Positions 58,819-64,000 of a stretch of 64,000 nt of DNA are shown piece by piece. Every line of letters starts with the position of its first letter. Position 1 is the stretch's first letter. Source of the stretch: JACRAV01 sp964571235 (GTDB taxonomy: Bacteria > Zixibacteria > MSB-5A5 > GN15 > FEB-12). Below the pieces are notes generated by a model. It had not been told where the DNA came from. It made no database searches and was given only the letters and a program-made list of their open reading frames with translations. The stretch lies in the NCBI GenBank assembly GCA_964571235.1, contig CAZNAI010000003.1, positions 823,065 through 887,064 of the forward strand, in the 5' to 3' direction. The position numbers and the translations under genes were made by a program.

Positions 58819-61197
58819 ATGCGCTTCAGTCGGGTGCCCTTGCTTCTTGCGATTGCCAGCGTTTTGTGGAATGCTGGTGTCGATGCTCAGCCCGCATGGT
58901 TAGGCAGGATGCAGAAAGGGGTACATAATCAGGGGAACCTACAATTACCATTTAACAACTTGGGCGGTTGGGGAGACAGCGGTTCTGTCGATGTTCTGAC
59001 TGGAGCAAGAGTCGATGCGACAACATATCCTCGAAACAGCAGGAACGATTGGGGCGGCGCAGAGTTCGTCTTTGGTGGCGTGGTAGACAGAGAGACCCTA
59101 ACTTGTGTTCTCGAATGGCTCCCCGATGAACCTCCTGACAATCGGATTCGCTACCAAACCATAGATCGAAACAGCGTCTTTTACTCTCCGGAGGCGCGCT
59201 CAAATCTGGATGCGATCGTTCGTTTGAATGACAGTCTTGATGATCCGAACGAAACTCTTGTCCGAGGTAACCGACCGCTTTTTGTACGTGCAATTCGACG
59301 AACAATGGCCTGGGGCGCGTCGAATATTGACGATTTCGTGTTAGTTGAAACCGAAATATCATCAATCGGCAAGAAGACGATCAAGAATTGTGTTCTCGGC
59401 CTATGGACCCTCTCGACATCGAAAGTGATTTATAGTCCGTTTGAATCAAATCGGTCGGTTGCCGGATCGCTTCGTTCAAGCGATCAAGTAGAAACCTGCG
59501 GTGTCCCCGATTCGGCTGATCTTTTCTATTGGATGGATGCGGACGGAGATCCTCAAGCCGGTCAATGGGGAGAAAACTCAATACTCGGAGCGGTTGGGAT
59601 TCGGCTACTCGGGAGTTCGGTGGAAGAACCAACAATTAGTTACACTTGGTCAACTTCGATAGATCGACTGTACTGGGCTGGCCTCAAGCAAAAGACCGCC
59701 AGGGCACTCGATAATTGTAACACAAATGACTGCTGGTTTTACACCGTGCTCACGAGTGGTGATCGCTCGTACGATCAATTCTGGATGGCCCATGATTCGG
59801 CAGTAAGCGGCTGGACACCCCGATCGCCGGACGGCGCAACACTTGCCGCGGGCGGGGAGTTCACGTATTTGCACCTCGGCGTTGGCCCATTCGATCTGGG
59901 GCCGGGGCAGAAAGTGCACTTTACTTACGCCATCGTTGGTGGCGAGAATGTCCATGTCAACCCGACCGATTTCGCTGACTACTGGGATCCGTATCATCCT
60001 GAGGTCTACTACAGTAAACTCGACTTCACCGAACTGATGACCAATGCCCGCTGGGCGAAGTGGGTGTATGATAATCCCGGTGTCGACACCGATGGCGACG
60101 GATTCTTCGGCAAGTATCGAGTCTGCGACGGCGACACCAACTGGTACGAGGGAGACGGTGTCCCTGACTTTCGGGCCGATATCCCACCGCCATCGCCGAA
60201 ACTGAAAGTCATTCCGTCGCTGAATAGTCTGACCCTGCGGTGGAACGGGTATTACTCCGAGAACGCCATTGATCCGTTTACCAAAGTGAAGGATTTCGAG
60301 GGGTACCGGGTCTATCTGGGACTGGATGATAGGGAATCGAGCTACTCGACCCTCATATCATGGGACTACCCAAACTACAACCGGTACTACCTGAGGGAAA
60401 AGCCGAACCATACGTTTGTCTGGGAAACCAAAGACCTGCCGTTCACCATAGACTCCCTCAAATCAATCTACGGCGACGATTTCTACCCGCTCCAATACAC
60501 GAAAGACAACCCGCTTCACGTCGGCGACACCCAATATGCCTTCCTGCCGGTTGACTACAACCTGTCGTCACTCATCTCAAACGGTGTCCACAAAGTCTAC
60601 CCTGAGGCAATCAACCCCGGAACTGACACAATGCTCTGGACCGAGGACCAACTGACAACCGAACATGGTAATTCCCTCCCCAAATACTACGAGTACGAAT
60701 ACACGATAGACAATCTGCTACCAACTATCCCATACTATCTGTCGGTGTCGTCGTTTGACTTTGGATACTCTAAGGGGAATATCCCTGCCAAAGAATCATC
60801 CAAGCGAGAGAATCAGACGATTGCCTATGCCCAGACCTCGGCAGATTCAGTACAATCCAAAGGTCTAAACGTCTATGTCTACCCGAATCCGTACATTTGG
60901 CAGAAAGACTACCACTCGCTTGGCTACGAGAACAGAGACAACACCCAAATCCCTGATCGATCGCACCGGATCAACTTTGGCAATTTGCCACCCCGGTGCA
61001 CGATCTCGATCTTCTCCCTCGACGGCGACTTAATCCGGTCATGGGATCACAACTTTGATCCTAATGATCCACAGGCCATGCACGACGCCTGGGACTTGAT
61101 CACCCGCAACACGATGCTACCGGTGGCGGGACTATATTATTGGGTAGTCGAATCGGAGGGCCGGACTCAGATCGGGAAGTTTGTGATAATCATGTAG
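58819..61197 (+). CDS. Large secreted protein with Por-type C-terminal tail
   Basis: About 792 residues. The signal peptide (FSRVPLLLAIASVLWNAGVDA) fixes the start; ATGs upstream would put it internally. The N-terminal ~440 residues are a domain typical of FCB hypothetical secreted proteins, with many Trp (FYWMDADGDPQAGQWGENS, FWMAHDSAVSGW). Then come a fibronectin-like segment (LNSLTLRWNGYYSEN ... DFEGYRVYLGLDD) and a C-terminal Por-like tail (VYVYPNPYIW ... LYYWVVESEGRTQIGKFVI). The YPNPYIW and GKFVI elements mark a secretion tail of the T9SS type A kind. Function unknown. Confidence 0.82.
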   Translation: MRFSRVPLLLAIASVLWNAGVDAQPAWLGRMQKGVHNQGNLQLPFNNLGGWGDSGSVDVLTGARVDATTYPRNSRNDWGGAEFVFGGVVDRETLTCVLEWLPDEPPDNRIRYQTIDRNSVFYSPEARSNLDAIVRLNDSLDDPNETLVRGNRPLFVRAIRRTMAWGASNIDDFVLVETEISSIGKKTIKNCVLGLWTLSTSKVIYSPFESNRSVAGSLRSSDQVETCGVPDSADLFYWMDADGDPQAGQWGENSILGAVGIRLLGSSVEEPTISYTWSTSIDRLYWAGLKQKTARALDNCNTNDCWFYTVLTSGDRSYDQFWMAHDSAVSGWTPRSPDGATLAAGGEFTYLHLGVGPFDLGPGQKVHFTYAIVGGENVHVNPTDFADYWDPYHPEVYYSKLDFTELMTNARWAKWVYDNPGVDTDGDGFFGKYRVCDGDTNWYEGDGVPDFRADIPPPSPKLKVIPSLNSLTLRWNGYYSENAIDPFTKVKDFEGYRVYLGLDDRESSYSTLISWDYPNYNRYYLREKPNHTFVWETKDLPFTIDSLKSIYGDDFYPLQYTKDNPLHVGDTQYAFLPVDYNLSSLISNGVHKVYPEAINPGTDTMLWTEDQLTTEHGNSLPKYYEYEYTIDNLLPTIPYYLSVSSFDFGYSKGNIPAKESSKRENQTIAYAQTSADSVQSKGLNVYVYPNPYIWQKDYHSLGYENRDNTQIPDRSHRINFGNLPPRCTISIFSLDGDLIRSWDHNFDPNDPQAMHDAWDLITRNTMLPVAGLYYWVVESEGRTQIGKFVIIM

Positions 61198-61198
61198 T

Positions 61199-61255
61199 GC
61201 GGGTCCTTCTTAGAACCCGCCTTCTCTTGTGGGTCGGGACCCTTGCGGTCCCGAC
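61199..61255 (+). terminator. Terminator hairpins after the secreted protein
   Basis: GCGGGT (61199-61204) with ACCCGC (61215-61220), then CTTCTCTTGT; a second hairpin GTCGGGACC-CTTGC-GGTCCCGAC (61233-61255) followed by ATCTTTCG. The second has the same design as the one at 55,249: 9-bp stem and CTTGC loop. Confidence 0.6.
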
Positions 61256-61362
61256 ATCTTTCGTCGCCCAACTACTGCGTCAAGTCACACCTCGCCCCTT
61301 CTGCGGTGGGACGAGGCAAGACCTGACGAAACGCGAGTAGGGGACACCCTCCCAAAAAGGGC

Positions 61363-61391
61363 TTGAACGGGGGTACCAAACCCGGTATACT
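61363..61391 (+). promoter_or_regulatory. Promoter of the lipid A gene cluster
   Basis: TTGAAC (61363-61368), exactly 17 bases, TATACT (61386-61391); predicted start about 61,398, with AAGGA before the ATG at 61,419. Confidence 0.7.
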
Positions 61392-61418
61392 CCGCCAACT
61401 TAACGGACATAAGGAACA

Positions 61419-62813
61419 ATGTTCTCCAAACAGCGTACCATTGCTCGCCCCATCTCGTTATCCGGCATCGGATTGCATACTGGCAACCCGTGTCATCTGA
61501 CGTTTCGCCCGGCCCAGCCCGACTCTGGCGTGAAGTTTGTCCGGGTCGATCTCCCCGGATCACCCGGTGTGATGGCCGATATTGATCATGTCGTTGATAT
61601 CTCCCGCGGCACCACGCTTCAGCAAGGCGAAGCGAAGGTCCACACAGTCGAGCATGTCCTGGCGGCTATTGCCGGGCTTCAAATTGACAACATCGAAGTG
61701 GAGCTTGATAACAACGAACCGCCGGTCTGCGACGGTTCCGCGCGGCCGTTTGTCGATAAAATCATCGAAGCCGGAATTGTTAATCAGGATGTCGACAAGT
61801 TCTTTCTGGAAATCGACGCCCCCATGTCGTATTCGGAACCGGATCGCGGTGTGGATTTGGTGGTGACGCCGTCAGATGATCTTCGCATTACATTCTTAAT
61901 TGATTACAAGAATCCCGCCCTCGGCACACAGTACACAACTTTGCAGGATCTCGATTCTGAATTTATCGAGGAGTTTGCTCCCGCCCGGACATTTTGTTTT
62001 CTGTCCGAAGTCGAGATGCTCAAGTCGCACGGCCTCATTCGCGGTGGAAGTGTCGACAACGCGGTAGTGATCTACGACTCCGACGGTGGCCAGGTCGAAG
62101 TTGACCGGATTCGCCGGGCGCTGGATATCAAAGGCGACGCGTTTGTCGGTCAGAACGGAATCATAAACGACGTCCCACTCCGTTTCTATAATGAACCGGT
62201 TCGTCACAAGACACTCGATCTCTTGGGCGATCTGGCGTTGATCGGTGCACCGTTCAAAGGACATGTTCTGGCCGCCCGCTCGGGTCATAAAGCCAATGTG
62301 GCGCTGGCCCGGCGGATGCGCGAGCTCTACAAAAAAAAGAAGATGGCGCGGCGTTTTCCTTCGGGGAGCAAGAACGCTTTCTACGATATTCAGTCGATTC
62401 TCAAAATCATGCCGCATCGGTACCCCTTCCTTCTGATCGACCGGGTGATTGATCTGGAACCGGACAAGAGCGTGACGGTGATCAAAAATGTCACGATCAA
62501 CGAACCGTTCTTTCAGGGACATTTTCCGCAGAAGCCGGTCATGCCCGGCGTTCTCATCATCGAAGCGATGGCCCAGACGGCGGCCGTCCTGGTGGTTCAT
62601 TCGCTTGGCGGGAAGGCGGAAGGCAAGCTGGTCTATTTCATGTCGATCGAAAGCGCGCGGTTTCGCCGGCCCGTGATGCCGGGCGATCAGCTCAAGGTTC
62701 ACGTCGCCAAGGAGCGCAGCCGCGGCAACGTCTGGAAATTCAGCGGCGAAGCGAAGGTCGACGGTGTCTTGGTAGCGGAAGCGACCTACGCCGCGATGAT
62801 CATGGATACTTGA
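61419..62813 (+). CDS. lpxC-fabZ: Bifunctional UDP-3-O-acyl-N-acetylglucosamine deacetylase / 3-hydroxyacyl-ACP dehydratase (LpxC-FabZ)
   Basis: 464 residues, the fused LpxC-FabZ arrangement of Bacteroidetes and relatives. LpxC part (about 1-300): LSGIGLHTGNPCHLTF, the zinc-ligand block AKVHTVEHVLAAI (His79) and RHKTLDLLGDLAL (His/Asp), with substrate motif ARTFCFLSEVEML. FabZ part (about 318-464): LKIMPHRYPFLLIDRV and the active-site GHFPQKPVMPGVLIIEAMAQ with catalytic His and Glu. It makes lipid A precursors and long-chain acyl-ACPs. Within FabZ the sequence changes character: after EAMAQ it reads TAAVLVVHSLGGKAEGKLVYF, typical of alphaproteobacteria, and GC rises sharply, so the end of the gene may not belong to this genome. 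Confidence 0.93.
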   Translation: MFSKQRTIARPISLSGIGLHTGNPCHLTFRPAQPDSGVKFVRVDLPGSPGVMADIDHVVDISRGTTLQQGEAKVHTVEHVLAAIAGLQIDNIEVELDNNEPPVCDGSARPFVDKIIEAGIVNQDVDKFFLEIDAPMSYSEPDRGVDLVVTPSDDLRITFLIDYKNPALGTQYTTLQDLDSEFIEEFAPARTFCFLSEVEMLKSHGLIRGGSVDNAVVIYDSDGGQVEVDRIRRALDIKGDAFVGQNGIINDVPLRFYNEPVRHKTLDLLGDLALIGAPFKGHVLAARSGHKANVALARRMRELYKKKKMARRFPSGSKNAFYDIQSILKIMPHRYPFLLIDRVIDLEPDKSVTVIKNVTINEPFFQGHFPQKPVMPGVLIIEAMAQTAAVLVVHSLGGKAEGKLVYFMSIESARFRRPVMPGDQLKVHVAKERSRGNVWKFSGEAKVDGVLVAEATYAAMIMDT

Positions 62814-63613
62814 TGGCGACGATCCACCCGACGGCGATCGTCAAGGCGGGCGCGCAGCTCGCGCCGTCGGTAAAAATCGGGCCGTACTGTGTCGTCGGCA
62901 ACGATGTCACGCTGGCGGACGGGGTCGAGCTCGTCTCCCATGTCGTGGTCTCGGGGCATACCCGGATCGGGGCCCGCACCCGCATTTTCCCTTTCGCCTC
63001 GCTGGGTCACCCGCCGCAGGACCTCAAATACAAGGGCGAACGAACGTCTCTGACGATCGGCGCCGATAGCATCATTCGCGAGCACGTCACGATGAACCCC
63101 GGGACCGCGGGCGGCGGCGGACTCACCAAGGTGGGCGATCACGGCTTGTTCATGGTCGGGGTTCATGTCGCCCATGACTGCGTTGTGGGCGACTACGTCA
63201 TCATGGCGAACAGCGCCACGTTGGGCGGCCATGTGCATGTGGGCGATTACGCATTCCTGGGCGGCATCTCCGCCATCCACCAATTCGTGCGCATCGGCAA
63301 GCATGCCATGGTCGGCGGCATGACTGGGGTCGAAGCCGACGTGATTCCTTACGGCCTGGTGATGGGCGACCGCGCGCGGCTGAGCGGTCTCAACATCGTC
63401 GGCCTCAAGCGTCGCGGGTTTTCGCGCGATCAGATCCATGATTTGCGCACCGCCTATCGCCTGCTTTTCGCGCAGGAAGGCACGATGGCCGAACGATTGG
63501 AGGACGTGGCGTCGCTCTATCATCACGCAGAAGCAGTGATGGAGATCGTCGCCTTTATCCGCGCCGATTCGGCGCGGACGATCTGCCAACCCAAGATGGA
63601 TCAGGCGGCCTAA
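62813..63613 (+). CDS. lpxA: UDP-N-acetylglucosamine acyltransferase
   Basis: First acyltransferase of lipid A synthesis, 266 residues. Left-handed beta-helix hexapeptide repeats are obvious (AIVKAGAQLAPSVKIGPYC, VVVSGHTRIGARTRIF, IREHVTMNPGT). The catalytic His is in FMVGVHVAHDCVVGDYV (about residue 120), and SATLGGHVHVGDYAFLGG and IHQFVRIGKHAMVGGM follow. The ATG overlaps the lpxC-fabZ stop (TGATG). Composition (about 67-70% GC in a few lines counted by hand) and wording (LGHPPQDLKYKGE, GGMTGVEADVIPYGLVMGDRARL) are those of alphaproteobacterial LpxA, unlike the rest of the window. Confidence 0.95.
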   Translation: MATIHPTAIVKAGAQLAPSVKIGPYCVVGNDVTLADGVELVSHVVVSGHTRIGARTRIFPFASLGHPPQDLKYKGERTSLTIGADSIIREHVTMNPGTAGGGGLTKVGDHGLFMVGVHVAHDCVVGDYVIMANSATLGGHVHVGDYAFLGGISAIHQFVRIGKHAMVGGMTGVEADVIPYGLVMGDRARLSGLNIVGLKRRGFSRDQIHDLRTAYRLLFAQEGTMAERLEDVASLYHHAEAVMEIVAFIRADSARTICQPKMDQAA

Positions 63614-63617
63614 TGGC

Positions 63618-64000
63618 ATGGCCGACAAGCTCGGTATCCTGGCGGGCGGCGGCCAGCTGCCCGTACGCGTGATCGAGGCGTGTCGCGCGACCGGCCGTGA
63701 TTTCTTCGTCCTCGCCTTTGAAGGTCAGACCGACACCGCGACCGTAACCGACACGGCGCATGCCTGGGTTCGGCTGGGCGCGGTGGGCGACGCCTTGTCT
63801 CGTCTGAAGGAAGCGGGCGTCCGCGATGTCGTGATGGCGGGACCGGTCAAGCGCCCGTCGCTTGATTCGTTGCGCCCGGACTGGCGAGGCGCCATGTTTC
63901 TTGCGAAGGTCGGCGCGCGCGCCTTTGGCGATGACGGTCTCCTTTCAGCTATTGTGCGAGAGCTGGAAGGGGAAGGGTTTCGCGTGGTCGGCGCCGACGA
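63618..64000 (+). CDS. lpxI: UDP-2,3-diacylglucosamine pyrophosphatase LpxI (partial)
   Basis: The first 127 residues of LpxI, cut by the window end. LpxI hydrolyses UDP-2,3-diacylglucosamine in bacteria lacking LpxH and is typical of alphaproteobacteria. Recognisable: KLGILAGGGQLPVRVIEAC, FFVLAFEGQTD, RLGAVGDALSRLKEAGV, VVMAGPVKRPSLDSLRPD and AFGDDGLLSAIVRELEGEG. The gene starts 4 bases after lpxA. Like lpxA it is rich in GC. The fabZ-lpxA-lpxI order is the alphaproteobacterial one (usually followed by lpxB). Confidence 0.9.
   Translation, partial: MADKLGILAGGGQLPVRVIEACRATGRDFFVLAFEGQTDTATVTDTAHAWVRLGAVGDALSRLKEAGVRDVVMAGPVKRPSLDSLRPDWRGAMFLAKVGARAFGDDGLLSAIVRELEGEGFRVVGAD

Overview
The window reads as one contig from an uncultured Gram-negative bacterium of the FCB superphylum. 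Candidate phylum Zixibacteria or a close relative is my best guess. The evidence is a PorV/PorQ-family outer-membrane protein, secreted proteins with Por (type IX) C-terminal tails of the YPNPFNP type, dockerin repeats, a PEP-CTERM protein, LPS genes (lptE and a fused lpxC-fabZ), a class A RNase P RNA and roughly 54% GC in typical genes. The last ~1.5 kb (from about 62,400-62,600 to the end) is different. It rises to about 67-70% GC, and the end of fabZ, lpxA and lpxI look alphaproteobacterial, so this end is either a transfer or an assembly chimera.

Layout. 1-9,432: surface and unknown proteins, then a histidine-degradation pair (hutU-hutI) translationally coupled to lptE, a PorV-like protein and a lipoprotein, then a rhodanese. 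9,433-13,946: repeat-rich accessory DNA holding a GIY-YIG nuclease gene inside one unit of a tandem palindromic array, a ComM-type ATPase, and a RAYT transposase between REP-like palindromes. 13,947-21,562: housekeeping and signalling: a GAF/SpoIIE phosphatase, two tRNAs, a zinc-ribbon protein, guaB, rnpB, recJ and meaB. 21,589-25,872: three secreted proteins on the minus strand (dockerin protein and two related YGV-repeat proteins).

26,163-36,749: a long plus-strand acyl-CoA cluster. It encodes an isobutyryl-CoA-mutase-like large subunit, a B12-binding small subunit, an acyl-CoA dehydrogenase, a metallo-hydrolase, the three parts of a propionyl-CoA-type carboxylase, a methylmalonyl-CoA-mutase-like large subunit, a lipoprotein and a methylmalonyl-CoA epimerase. 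Together with MeaB these genes can convert propionyl-CoA to succinyl-CoA and probably interconvert butyryl- and isobutyryl-CoA. 36,750-40,902: small membrane, redox, URO-D-like, GNAT and DUF169 genes.

41,115-44,564: an NtrC-type regulator followed by three type IV pilin genes, each with its own sigma-54 promoter match; two of the pilins are nearly identical. 44,668-50,143: a 26-residue-repeat secreted protein coupled to a HEAT-repeat protein, a YprB-type exonuclease and an HDOD protein. 50,183-61,197: large secreted proteins, a CPBP protease, and a small cluster with a sigma-region-4-like regulator, a ribbon-helix-helix protein, a membrane thioredoxin-like protein and a secreted 8-cysteine miniprotein. 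61,419-64,000: lipid A synthesis (lpxC-fabZ, lpxA, lpxI).

The observations most worth following are the GIY-YIG gene lodged in a palindromic repeat array, the compositional break inside fabZ, the paired mutases with opposite specificity residues, the sigma-54 pilin regulon, and several genes whose promoter sits so close to the start codon that leaderless mRNAs are likely.
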